From the NCBI RefSeq assembly GCF_000524195.1, contig NW_020170381.1, positions 1,908,870-1,972,869 on the forward strand: a stretch of DNA of 64,000 nt, read 5' to 3'. This document shows positions 27,801-41,300 of the stretch, piece after piece. The stretch is from Echinococcus granulosus. Its lineage: Eukaryota; Platyhelminthes; Cestoda; Cyclophyllidea; Taeniidae. Numbering within the stretch: the stretch's first letter is position 1; every line of letters begins with the position of its first letter. The position numbers and the translations under genes were made by a program. Under the pieces are notes generated by a model. It had not been told where the DNA came from and did no database searches. It was given only the letters and a program-made list of their open reading frames with translations.

Positions 27801-30800
27801 GAAGGTCAAGCAGGAGCTCATCGACCAGATCTGGCCCACGCTGCGTGTGCTCGCGCGCTCCTCGCCTCAGGACAAGTACACTCTCGTCTCGGGCATCATC
27901 GACAGTCATGTGACGCGTTCCCGTGAGGTCGTTGCGGTCACTGGAGACGGCACCAACGATGGACCCGCCCTGAAGAAGGCTGATGTTGGCTTTGCCATGG
28001 GCATTGCTGGCACCGATGTGGCTAAGGAGGCCTCCGATATCATCCTCACTGACGACAACTTCACCAGTATTGTCAAGGCCGTAATGTGGGGTCGCAATGT
28101 CTACGACTCAATAGCCAAGTTTCTCCAATTCCAACTCACTGTCAATGTGGTTGCTGTGATTGTCGCCTTCGTTGGTGCCTGCTTCATTACGGTGAGTGGC
28201 CCGATTAAGATTCTACGTATTGTGGACCCGTTTATTAGGAATTCTTATTTATGCAATTATGGCGATGCTTTATCGTTTACTAACTGGAGAATTGGTGTTT
28301 AACGAAAATTGCCAGATCTCTTTAAAAGCGTTCTGGTGAACAAATACATTTGCGAATTCCTCAAATGCGCCTCAATATGTATTTGGAAAGGAGCTAATTT
28401 AATCCTGGGGATGTGCCGCGTATCATCGGCAAGGCAGAATCACTGCCTGCATGTTGGAGTTTTTGTAATTGGCGTAAATCTCGAGCGAATTACTTTTCAC
28501 GTGTACTTTTCTATTCATAGGGAGCTAGCGTTCTTTTGAAAGTAGGAATTTAAACTTCCCTGGATCTACTGCACCACCGAAGAAAATAAGTAATGCCTTC
28601 TTTTAGTTTGCTCCGATGTTTCAGTTTGCATTAAGGTGAGGTGACCTTGGAGCTGACGACCAGTCGTTGAAATAAACGACTCGAATAAATAGATTTTCAG
28701 TCGTAGTAATTTGGTTACGAAGGTCCACAGCCACTTCTTTGATGGCGCCTGTGTCCGCATTTCCTAAACTCTATTTCAAAGCCATGACAAGGCTCGAGCC
28801 TTGTTCCTTATCACAAGCAGACGACTCACATGTTACGTGGTCTAAGCTCTGCTATTGCACGGATCCACCATCCGCAGAAATAGTATTTCTCCTATTAATA
28901 TCTTTAATTAGTAGTATTAATCTCCCTTATTTACCAATAATTATGTTTTATTAACATTTGTGTCATAGGTGCAAATATTTATGTTGACTAGCAGTCTTGA
29001 GGAATGCGCATCCCCCATGTAGTGTACTGAACGCCTAATAGTCCATAATTTTCGTAAGACTAGAACGGTTTTATGCTATCGGTTTAGGTACGATAATAAA
29101 CACATTGCCCAAATCCTCTTGTCGAGCAAATATTAACATGTTTGCCAAAAATGGGAAGGAGACTGAGTATGGTATTTTTTGTCTACAGGACAGTCCCTTA
29201 AAGGCGGTGCAGATGCTGTGGGTGAATTTGATTATGGACACTCTGGCTTCGTTGGCCCTCGCCACGGAGATTCCCTCAGAAGAGTTGCTTGAGCGGGCTC
29301 CCTACGGCCGCACCAAACCCATCATCGGCCGCGCCATGATCAAAGCTATCTCGGGACAGGCCATCTACCAGCTCACCGTCATCTTCTATCTTATCTTCTC
29401 AGGCATGCTCATCCCTTCATTTCTTGACCAATTTATCAGCACCTCGCGCTCTACCCTTGAATTTTGGGTGTGTTCTCTCGCATCTGCACCACGCCTGCTA
29501 TGTAGGAGGGGAGGGGTGGGTATGAAATTATAGAAGAAATTGGATTCGTCTCATCTCACAGCAGTCCTCGAGGGCGTAAGCGAACGATCGATGGTCTTTC
29601 TCTTCCGGTCTGTTCGAAAGCTAACCGGAGTATACTTGAATTTCTGTTCAGAATATGGGATAGTCAGCTCTCACCAAACCAAAAATACAGTTGTGTATCT
29701 TTTACTCCAAATAATTAATAGTTCAGGTTACAAACCTCACTTGTGGTTGTGTTTGTAAGTCTGTAAATAAAGTTGTTTTGTCGTGTAGGTGAGATTCTCT
29801 TAGACGTGGACAGCGGACGGGGCTTGTCAGCACAGGGGCAGAACCGACCAACTGAGCACTTCACCGTCATCTTCAACACCTTTGTCCTGATGACACTGTT
29901 CAATGAACTCAATGCCAGAAAAATCCATGGTCAACGCAACGTCTTCGAGGGGCTCCATCGAAACCTCCTATTTGTCGGTATCTGGGCCACCACCTTTGTC
30001 CTACAAGTGAGCATACTATTCCCACCTATTTTATCGAAATAACCTGGCACTTCTTTCAAAATATATTTCACTTTTTTTCTTCAATCCAACTTAGTTTGGA
30101 TACCTTTGAGAGTTAGCTTTGTACTTTCGCTCTTTGCGTTTACAAGTTCGTTTATTCTACTCCTCTCAGGTGATCATTGTCCAGTTTGGCGGCTACGCCT
30201 TCTCCACTCATCCATTGAATGTGGAACAGTGGCTTTGGTGCATCTTCTTTGGCCTTGGTTCTCTTATCTGGGGACAGGTACGCAGTTTTTTTCGATATCA
30301 TTCACAATTAATGTCAGAGATTCACCGGAATAGAGATGTAGCTTTTACACCCTTAGTACAGTGAGATTCCGACTCACACCTTGGGTCCTTGACCAAGATG
30401 AAAAATCCTTCGTCTCCCCTTCTGTTTCAACAGTTAGTGATTTCGGTGCCGGTGTGGGTAGTTCCAAAGCATCTAATTCCACGACGCAAACGAAAGCCTG
30501 TTCCACGCAAGTCAGTGCTCTACCAGGAGTTGGCATTGGCTCCGGAAGGTGGTGTCGCCTCCACCGGCGATCAGATGGCCGCCGCGGCCGGTGCAGGAGC
30601 GGCAGTAAGCGTGCCTGTCGCTCGTCCTGTGGTCTCCGATGTGGAGGAGGAGCTTTCCGAGTCCGAGGTCGAATCAGAAAGCGAGGAGTCTGGCGCTGAG
30701 GACACTGGCAGTGGTGACCTAAAGAGTACCGGCCAGATCCTCTGGATTCGTGGACTTTCAAGACTTCAGACACAGGTATATTCTTCGGCAACATTTGGGT

Positions 30801-32342
30801 TGTCGTCACCACAATTAATAGCTTGCTCATTATCCTTTATGCTTAAGTAGATAACCTCGATCACTTTTTTTATTTTGCTCTTCCGTGCAGGGTATATAAT
30901 GGTCGTAGATATTATAAATACATACATATCTCTATTATATTTTGATGCCAACATCACCACACCTCACCTCTTCTTTATGTGTGCTCTCACGACCACCTCC
31001 TTCTGGCATGCGGCCCTCCTCCTTGTTCCTCCTGCTGTGCACCCCACTCGAAGCGATTGGCGTGAAAGGCAGCCCTCCTGCTCAAGGTCACACACTGTGT
31101 CTGGTTAACTGGTTTGTGTCCGTCTGCTTGTCTGTGTGGATGTCTGCCTCATAATGGAGCCGCAAGTGCTGCTGGGAGGTAAACTCCTCTGATTGCACCT
31201 GCATGCAGCCCATCACCGACGTATGTTTGACCCTACGTGAGCGTGTTTGTGTATGAATTGCAAACACCTTCTCTCTAGGCCGACAAGACAGGAGAAATTT
31301 GGATGCGTTTAGAATGTTTTTATTGCTTATCCCTTTGGGTAATAAACTCAGGTTTACTTGATAGGGTAGCATGAGTATTACTAAAATAGGTGCTTTTTCT
31401 TCACTACAGTTCATTTTAAATGCTCAAACATGAGTCGATTATTTGTCTTTAGGACTCGCACTATTTTTTACACCTTCACGAGGTTACCTGAAGGAGGCAA
31501 TTAAGGATCATAATCTGCGCTCTACGTTGGTGAAAAGCGTTGGAGTGGAGTTTCCATCTGACGTCTAAGCCATTACTGCTGAAAATAATTTGATTCTTAT
31601 TTAGTTTTATATACTGCTAGATGGGCGAATCATAGGTTCTCCACTCGTTCGGCAGTGCACTTAGCTGTCACTTTTGGGATCTTGTCTGCAGCCTAGCATC
31701 TTTTTCCCTGCGCTGGACTAACTACTTCATTTTTGAGCTATTTTTTTGATAAACATTTGGGGAGAAAATGCCGGGTTTCATGAACACTTGTGAGATCAAA
31801 GTAGGGGACCGTGCTTTAATCAGGAGAATTTCACTTTGTACTGGTCAAAATGTTCTTCAAGCCTAAAATAGCCTAGAAAAAACACATGGCAAGTTTTACG
31901 TGTCCATTTACCAGATTAAATATTCTAATTGCCATGGTAGGTGTATGGGGATACTTTGAATTGGGGAGGGGGGTGAAGGTGCAGAAGTCTGTTAAATACG
32001 GAATGAATGTAAGGAGGTTCCTACCAGCAGCATTTGGGCGTGTGTGGGTGCGCGTCAGTATGTGTGTCCTACCGCTTGGTTTTCGTCTGTGCTCACACCA
32101 AGTTGTCGTAAGCCCTTCTGACGTGGATTATTTTTCTCCCTTTTCTTCTTCCTTCGCGACTTCAATCGATCCATCGGCGACGCTTCCTCCGCCACGGACT
32201 CGACACCGCTGTCGTCAATGTCTATTGGCTGCTTACATGCATCCATCACCCACTAAACCACACATGCTTCCTCCTTTCCCGATCCTTTCCGTTGTTTGTC
32301 TCTCGCGTTTTCGCCCTCTCTAATCTTCTTCTGTCAATCTCT

Positions 32343-32378
<36 letters not shown>

Positions 32379-35300
32379 CGTGTGTGTTTGCGTGCATTTG
32401 CGTCCATGTTTGGGTATTGGAATAGGCCACACGTGATCACGAGTTGGATCACCGTAGTGATGAGTTCATGGGTCGTGTGCGCCGTTTTACACTGAGTCAA
32501 ATCAACACCGAGGCCATGCAGCATCCCCTTGTACTGGCCGCTCGAAGACAGAGCATTAATCTCTCCTCCACGGGAGTTGGGGAAGACAGCCGTCTCTCCT
32601 CGCAGTACCGCCTCGGTGGTATCGGGAGTCTGGAGGAGGAGCCTGAAGAATCGGTAGATGATGATGCTGATGATGGTGGTTGTGGCGATGATCCGGAAGC
32701 TAATCGATAATGTGACCGAAGTAGTCGCATGCGGGCGGGCGTGTTCACGCGCTCGTGTATGTGTGCGCTCGGAATGTTGTCCCCTAGTGTATACATTTTT
32801 CACATCTTTTCCTTATTCTCTCGCTCCATCTCTATCTTCGCCTTTATCGTCGTTGTTGATTTGTCCTTTTTTTCAATTCTCAGCCGCGTTTACTTTTTTC
32901 TCTCGTTTTCCTTTCACGAACCTCTACACCCTCCCATTCACCCACCAGATGAATGCAGTAAGTGTGTGTAAAATGGCATATATCAATATATGTATGTATA
33001 TATCCACATATGTATATCCGCATAGCACATATATGTATGCGTGTGTGCATATATGTGCTGCGTACATTACTATGGCGTCACGTTGTAGCTCAGACTATTC
33101 TAATGAGTTGCCCGTCCTCCACTCGTCTCCCCTCTGTCTGCATGCCCGCCCCTCTCCCTATGCCTTCTTCTCCCCTCCCCCACTTACCACCTGCACCACC
33201 TTCTTTCATCCACGATCAAGTCAAGAGCGCAATTAGTGTATGTATCTACTTTTATGACGCTGAAATACATACAGACAGTTACTCCGATTTGAAACCGGAC
33301 GTATTCCCATTGTGCAAGTAGGGTCCACAAACATCTCTCGCTAGCACCCCCAATATACATTAGCGTTCCATTCAAGGCCGTTTCCTGATTTTGTCTCCGT
33401 TTTAATTTACTTATCTGACTGAAGTCAGTCGTCTTCTGTGGTTTTGTTATTAATCGTACACATGGACCATAATTTAATGCACTGAAGTCTGATGTATGCG
33501 TAGAGATATCCCTTATCAATAAAACGCGGTGAATAATTTTACTAAAGACAGTATATTAGCCTTGTGGTTATTTTTAAGCAAAGTTTACGCGAAATCTACG
33601 CCCATTATTTTTTTTACTTTCGCACCCAAGTTTTAGCCCATTAGTTACGTATACGGACTTAAAACTTGGCACTGACAAGGGCTGCTCTGATGCTGAAATC
33701 TGCTTTACTCAGACTTTGGGAGAAGAATTGTTTACCATGAGACTTAGTGTAATTGCTTCAAATAACTTTTAACTTTGGTAAACCAAATGTAACCACTCTT
33801 CACTGTCTGAAATATTTTGTATTGCGGACAGCACTTTGGAATGCCGTTTACATTTGCCACTTTGTACGGTATGATATTTAATTATAGAATTATTTGATCA
33901 TCAAAGCTGGTAGATTCATGTTTGGACGGCCCGATCACACACAAGCTTCCATTGTCTGCTTTTTGCCTCGGTCCAAATTTAGCACTTAGATAGAACAATT
34001 TCACGTCATGGTTATCTTGACTTTCATAACCGGCTTTCTCTCCGATCTAATTAAATCTCCTAATTATGTTTCGTACGTGATTTTTCACCGTTCCAACAAG
34101 TATAAACTCCACTTTCCCCCTATCGGATCGAATATCATGATTGTCTAAGAAGCTCTTAGGCATGGACATTTATCTAATTGTGGATGTCAAGACCACACTT
34201 TTGAATCAATGAAGTTATTTTTGCGAACTCATTCTAACAAACCAACTGTGCGACCTAATAGTATGATGGTCTGGTATCGATTGTCATATAGAGTAGAAGG
34301 ATTGGAATCGAAAAATATCGGAGTGGCCTCAAATAGGCTTCCGAAGCAGTGTGATTCCTAATGATTCTCTTTCACATGCTCCGTCTTCAGTTGCAAAATA
34401 TTTGGATGGAACTTCAAATGTCTACGTGTTGTTATGGGGGTGTTGAGTGATTCGAATGAGTTCTTTTAAGTACACAGCTCTAAACTCAATACTCAGGTGG
34501 GGTTTTCTCCTTGAAAAGCAGGTAAAAGATGAGGCAGGGGCGCTAACGTAATTCCGACTGGTCAATTGATTGCTTAGCTGATTAGTAAGTTGGTAATTCA
34601 GGGTTAGTTGGGAGCCAAGTCATTGCAAAACTTATTGGCACCTTTTATCCCTAGTTAATCTTAAGTAACTTCATGTTTAGGAAAACCGATGTTGCAAATT
34701 TCAGAAGTCTCATTTTATCAATCGCATACTTTATTATTAAGTGCATCGACTCGCAGTTTGGCCGATTCTCTGCATTTTCGCTTGCCTAGTTCGACACCGC
34801 TCCCTTCAAACTTAGGAGACACTAAATTAATTAACAAATCAGTTGACTGTCTACTTTTGGATGCCTGGAGATTTTGTTTCATCAATTTGAAATTCAGTCT
34901 TATTAAAGTAAACTACTTTATCCCAATGTTTAGTTTCCAGATCACCCTCCATTTTTTGTAATTCATTTTCTAGAAACAGTCTAAATGTGCATATATCGTT
35001 CGAGAGTTGCCAGTTTGGGGTACTAAAATGGTATAGTAAGTCAGTTGACTGCTAAAACAAAGTAGTGTTTTACTTGAGGTTTCATGCATGTCAATCAATC
35101 ATGACTTGTTTTAAGGCAAGACCGACTTCTCCCAACGGAGAAAATCAAGCCCGTAGAAATAGCAGTCATTCGGACGCAGGAATTGAAGGAAATTATACAA
35201 AATGCATGCAGATATGTTTATTTTTTTCCTTTTAGACTTTCCTGCCAACTTTTAAGGAGCCCATTTATCAGTTCCTTTTTGTACGAAATCGATGTAGAAA

Positions 35301-38300
35301 AAGTGTCTTACTCAATTGCCTTCCCTTTTCGTGGTCTTAGTACATTCATTTTGTCCTGAGGTTATAACGTTGCGACGGATTTTCGGGGAAAATGAATTAA
35401 AGGAGCTGACACATTACAAATACAGCATCGCACCTTTATTGTGCGCAAATATTCAAGAACATATGCCAATTTTAATTTCACTTCGAGTAGATTCAAAACG
35501 ACCATAGCTGCTCTTGTTCTCAGATTGTTCACAGTTTACATGAACGCATTTTTTTCTGCGAGTGTGGGTACTTCTTTGCTGTCCATTAATATTCAATCAA
35601 ACTGATGTCATTTCTTCCTTTTTTGCGATTACTGGAGATTCGAAGCTGATTTAATAAGTTGTTCACTTTGTATATCTCGTGTTTTAGCCACCATTGCGCA
35701 GTCAACGTTAGAACTTTGCTTTGATAAGACGACAAAATTATCTGAGTTGGGAGATTGCATGTGCGCTTTTCATAGTTATTTCTAAATCCGTTGTTATGCT
35801 TAATTATTTAAAAAAATAATAGGAGAATTTGATCGACCACTTCAATCGAAAGTCGTATCTTTGCTACCTCTGCTCAAATTTACAATCCTTTTGGGAATGG
35901 GATGTGATTAACTATTCACACGTACGCACAAATTCTCATGCATGGTATATTGCTGTAGTCTGGAGGCCTTTGTAAACAGAATATTTCCGCGCATCAACTA
36001 TCGACACTGAAGTGGTAAAGACGAAGTGTATAAATCCGCAAGTCAAGTTGCAATATTCTTCCGAAGCAGCATCCGTATGTCCAGGCAGCAGACCTAAAGT
36101 AAACCACCAAAGTGGTGTCCCCTGAGAGTCGGATGAGGGTGATGGTTAAAGTAGAATGATACCTGCAGGAGGGGACAGTTGGAACACCTTCTTGTGGGAC
36201 TCATCACTGCGTCAAACATATTCTCTTTAATCTTTGGAAAGGATATATTCTCATCCACTGACCTCCGAAACCACTATTGAATTATTGTACTGAATTTTCT
36301 TCCGTCGGAGTCTCGAGTTTCATCTGCGGTAGACTGACACCGGTACCTCTCATCTGCTCTACAGTTCTGTGGCTTCTGCTCCATGCTTGTTTAGGGTACA
36401 GTCAGTGTGACGTAGTGAGTGTACTATTTTGGAATCTACATTGCAGGTTTCTCTGTCATTGATGTGTGCTTATGAGTTTTTTAAAATACTCTGTTTTCTT
36501 CATCATTGGGATGTCACCTCACTGATTCCAAATTTGGTGCATCAATTCCGTCTTACTTAAAATTGAGATTGCCCTTACCTAATTGCGAGCTAACCTGATT
36601 CGGACAGCCTCTGATATGAGGTCGTTACACTTTATGGTGGCGATTTCGTGAAGATCAAATAGTTGCCTGCTGTTGCCTGTGAAATCCCTTTTCCCCGCAA
36701 AGGACAACTGTACTTTTTGCCATTTTCAGGTTTTTGGTTTGCACTGCGTTTTCACTCATGAAGCAATTCGCAATCTAATGTAGTTGTCTACCTTTTTGGC
36801 TCATTCATTGTACATCCATAGTTCAATGCATGAATCCGGAAGGCGGCTATGGAATCATCGTTTTGACGTCTGTTTCCTGACTGAAGTTTAGATCCTCTTT
36901 TCTTCCTCTACCGGTTTCCATGATGTCTCCATTCGTTAATGCTGCTGGTTTGGTTGACGTTTGGACTTTTTAAAGCCTCACAATCTTAGCGCTATATTAT
37001 ACTTATTTGAATAGGTTTGTAGATCCAGTTGTCCATTTCAGTTGGTCACGTCGAAAAGTTGAATTTTTTTGCCCATATATTCAAATTGTCATGTACCCCT
37101 CTCCTCCCACTTTCATTGCTGGTTATGGGTTCCAGAGATGCATCAACATAGGAGGGAACGGGCCGAACGGAAAACGTTATTGCAGTTCTTTTGTAGTTTC
37201 ACTGCACTTGTCTGCGTCATTGAATGTTATGCAGATATGTTTAAGTCTTGAGAGCTGTCAAGTTGATTACCTCATTTTTTTCGCCGAGGTCATTGGGTCT
37301 GGCAACGTTCCCAACCTGGTTAATGGCTGATCAATGTACCAACTTTTTTTCTTAAACTCGTTAAAACGTATATATTGTAGAAGAGGACCCGGGTTTCGCT
37401 GATATTGTTATTCTCATCACTTTGCAACCTTACCAAACCTTGGGTTTTAATCTCTAGTTCGTGGATTCAAGGTACAAATAATGTATTTGTTTCCATTAAC
37501 CTATTTTCTTAAGATCCATCGCGTAGGGATTTAATGTCAATTTCATATCCCAGGTTGTAAAACAATATTCTTTGAATAGACACTCAGCTGCATTTCTAGA
37601 CCATTATTATTTAACACATGCATTGCTCCTTGTACCCTCCAGCTCACGTTTATCCTCTTCAAATTGAAATGAGCAGAAAATGTAAGCATGAGTCAAGGTG
37701 TGATTAGTGTATTTATTTGTGATTTCCCTCACTATTTAACTCCTCGCTCTTATATCTGAACAAAAGGCAACTTTTGTAATTGCCTTACCCCTTCGCGTCA
37801 CTTGCTTTGGTCAGCGAAACTTTTGCGATGTTTAGATTGCAGATATGTCAGTATCCTTGACCGACTCGATATTAGGCTCAACTGATTGATCGCTCTTTTG
37901 TCATTGGGTACGCATGTAGCAGAGCATACGGAGATATTTGTAGGTAATTGTGTTCGCCTGTCTGACGTCGTCCGTGATACACGCAGCATTACAATTGGCC
38001 AGCACTGGACTTTGAGTAAGAAGCCGATATTAGTTCATTGGCCTCATATATCCAAATTAAAAATTAACCCTATCACAAAGAAGATATCCAGCTTTTACAA
38101 CGCGTCATTTTTAGCCACCAATCGTCGGATTTGACCACTTGTTAGGGTATTTTGTGGGGTCAGATCAGCTATCACTTGGGGCCTTACACGCCGTCTCAAG
38201 GATAAAATGTTTGACTTTAGTGAGGTATTTAGTCTGAAGTTTAATTGGTAAGCGAACTCTATACTCACTTTAGTTTCTAGCAACTTGCGTATTCATGTAA

Positions 38301-41300
38301 TACTCAAGTAAATCGCACTAATCATGCGTCATGATTCTTATAGTTTTTGCTATTTTCTCCTATTGTTGGGTGAGATAAATCTGAAACCATAACAACGTTT
38401 CAGCTTTTTTTTAGTTCAGTTGACTAAAAAGTCACACTAGTAGCCCCAATAATCTTACTGAGCCGTAGTCATGGTAACTTCGAACCTTGAAAATTTGCAG
38501 AACAAAGCTGTTAGTTGGATTTCTTTTTGAATCCAAAGTCTCCCTATTAAACTTCCGGCTCATTCGGTTTTTTTGCTTTTGGTTATCTTGAAGGAATCGG
38601 TTGCCAGGCTGCTTCAGCTAATGCCTCCTCAGAGGACTCGATTCACTGGTCATTCTTGAAAATTGCCTTAATGCATGCGTAGTATTTAGAAGTATGAAGG
38701 CATTCCACACTTCTGCGTAAGTTGTAAAAGTCGTCTGGTTTATCGGTTCCAAGAATATTGACTGTTCTCTGACCATAAATTGGGATTCACTCAAATCATA
38801 AAAATGCGTTTCGTTGAGTGTGCACGCGAAATTGCATTTTCACCCGCCATCGAGTCAGCATTTGACTACGTAATCACAAAGGCAGGGAATTGAGATCGGT
38901 AAGTGCGTTCCATGGTCGAAGTCGCCATCGTTGCTATCGCCACTAGGGTCGAAAATAAATCCAAAGCTGGATTTATTAAAAATCCTCCGACCATTGGGGT
39001 TGTCAAGTATCTTAGTGGTGACCGTTTGTGCGTTGGATTATTGTGTATTGGTAAAATATTTACTATTGGACGGAAGCAGTGGACTAAACGGCATTCTTTG
39101 CAGGCTTTGAGCCATGCTGTCGGATTCTGACACTAACAGAGCGTGTTCCTTCTCTTTTTTTTTTCAAAATCGCAATATCATTTACGTCAGGTGGTGTCTT
39201 ATTGCGTATAACTTGATTTTATCTTAGTTGTTTACATGGTGACCTCCTTAAAGTTTGCCTTTTACTTGTTATTCCCCTCTTGACTCCAGTTTTAAGCGGG
39301 CTAAATCCATGGTTGCTTTGCAGAGCATCATTTGGACGCGACAGCGCTTAATTTGTCAACTAAAACTTTTGTGGGTCATTTGTCCCCCTCCTTCTTAGTA
39401 CTGAGGTTATTTGTGATCCGGTTAAGTCCCTTTTTAGTCTAAACGGAGGCGGAACATCCACTGCATACGTTTGGGTTGACGGGCGACTCCGTAGCAAGCT
39501 GTTACCAGTACGATTGGCACTACTTTCAATTCTAACCCCGTCCCAAGTCATTTTAAGGCTACACCTCTTTGCCTGGGCATGTATTTGCGCCTCTTCTGTG
39601 TTACCCGCCGCTTCCCCCACTCTCTCCTCAGTCTCCGCCTTCTTTTCTCCGTCCGTTCCACCCAAAAGACGAAAAACCGCCTAACGTTCGGCATAGAGAC
39701 AACACGCGCACGCGCGTTCCCCCGAGAAAACGGAAAGTGTTTGTGAGTAGGTGCGCCGTGCATGCGTATGTGAATAAAATTTTCACTTTCCTGAGGTGCG
39801 AGAGTTTGTTCTTGTCACCACCACCGTCTACGCAGTTAATTTTATTCTCGATAGACGTTTACGCATTTTTCCCTCGCTCTGGAAGATCCGTGCCTCGCCT
39901 CTGACCTCAATAGGCATCTACTTCGAGCAGTTCTCTGCTTTCAAGGCTGTTCCCGTCTCAAGATCTGGGGATGTCGCCTTCCTAGCACTTCAGTTGCACT
40001 TTTGCTCACCTAAACTTCGGAGGTGTCAAGTTGCACTTGTGTGCGAAGTTAAGATGGGAGATGATTGAGGCAAAAATAGCATTTGGACGGGGTGGGACGG
40101 GACAGTGGCTTAGTAGCAAGGTTGAGAAGACACATTCAGTTGAGCGCATGGGAGGGGCTTCTTGTAGGTGGCCACCGCATTTCGCACCTTCTTTGGAGTG
40201 ATAAATTGTCTTTTTGTCAGAAGCTCCTTTCGCTTCACAGAGTCAGCCACTCTCGTAGCAAAATTCATCCCGCTTTGTCTATTTCTCTTTCCTATGCTTA
40301 GAGCTTAAAGTGTTCCACTTGAACTAGATTGATTAGCTTTTCGCTTGGTACAGGATTTATGGTTTTTTCGGGCGCAAATCTGGTACACATTTCTTATTCT
40401 TCGACTGTACGGATGTTCATTATTTTAACTCGAATTAGGATTGCAATCGGAATTTTCCCATTTCCTAGCTACACTCATGGTTTCGCTACCCCTTAGTCTT
40501 GGTACCTTTTTACCGCCAGGATGCTAACCTTGCCCTAATTGTGTTTATGGCTACGTAAAATTATGTATTTTTCTGTAATTAGTGAAGGAGTCCTCTATGT
40601 GTTTTTGGTAAAGTCGCAAAGCTTGCTTTTGTCCCACGCTTTCTGAGGATTGAACTAGTCACATCAAGCCAACTTACCGGTTGTATCATTCCTGAGCCAT
40701 TAATCACCGAAGTGATTTAGATTTTTAGAGAAACGAAAAAAACTGCCAGTCGGAGTCATACGAGAACATAAAGCTAAATTGTTTCCTTACCATTGTGCTG
40801 CTGATGATTCGGTGACAGCACCTTATTCCCTTGGTACTTGTCCATGTGGATCTGAATCCGCCGGAACCAAGAGGACTCTGTAGGTCATCCTTTTTCTGAT
40901 GGGCACATATGAATGGTTGCATCATCTATCGTATGCAAATAAGGGTCCACTAGCGAAGCCAGAGGAGCACTTCCTCTTGATTTTGATAGCCATATGTACA
41001 TACTTCCATATGCACATGCGCTCAACGTGGAAGCTACAGTAATTGCTCCCACCCTCTCCCTCTCTATATCCCCCATCCCAGCATGTCCACCGCGACGACT
41101 GTCCAACTATTGTCGTTGTTCCTCGCCGTCCTTCTCTATTATCTTCGAATTACGCACGCCGCCCAGTCCATATACCCTGTGCTTCTCCAGAACTATCTAT
41201 TTGTGCGGAGTCTCTGTTGTTCACTCAGTTATTACATGTATTATGACTAGTAGTGTTGATAACTATTCGTGGTAGCCACAGTAGATGCTTCAGCCTTTGA

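Noticed and set aside
29403..29519. Continuation of PMCA exon 12 to a GT donor at 29520
   Set aside because: Would add 39 residues with no family counterpart inside a tight loop after TM7. The GC donor gives a gapless match. Kept as the alternative to test.
30345..30830. 161-codon minus-strand ORF at the end of PMCA
   Set aside because: Shadow of exon 15 on the opposite strand; its Arg/Pro-rich content comes from the acidic coding sequence.
39360..39904. Overlapping ORFs on both strands in the PMCA 3' intron
   Set aside because: Basic, Pro/Arg-rich translations typical of GC-rich noncoding sequence; no conserved motif or splice sites.
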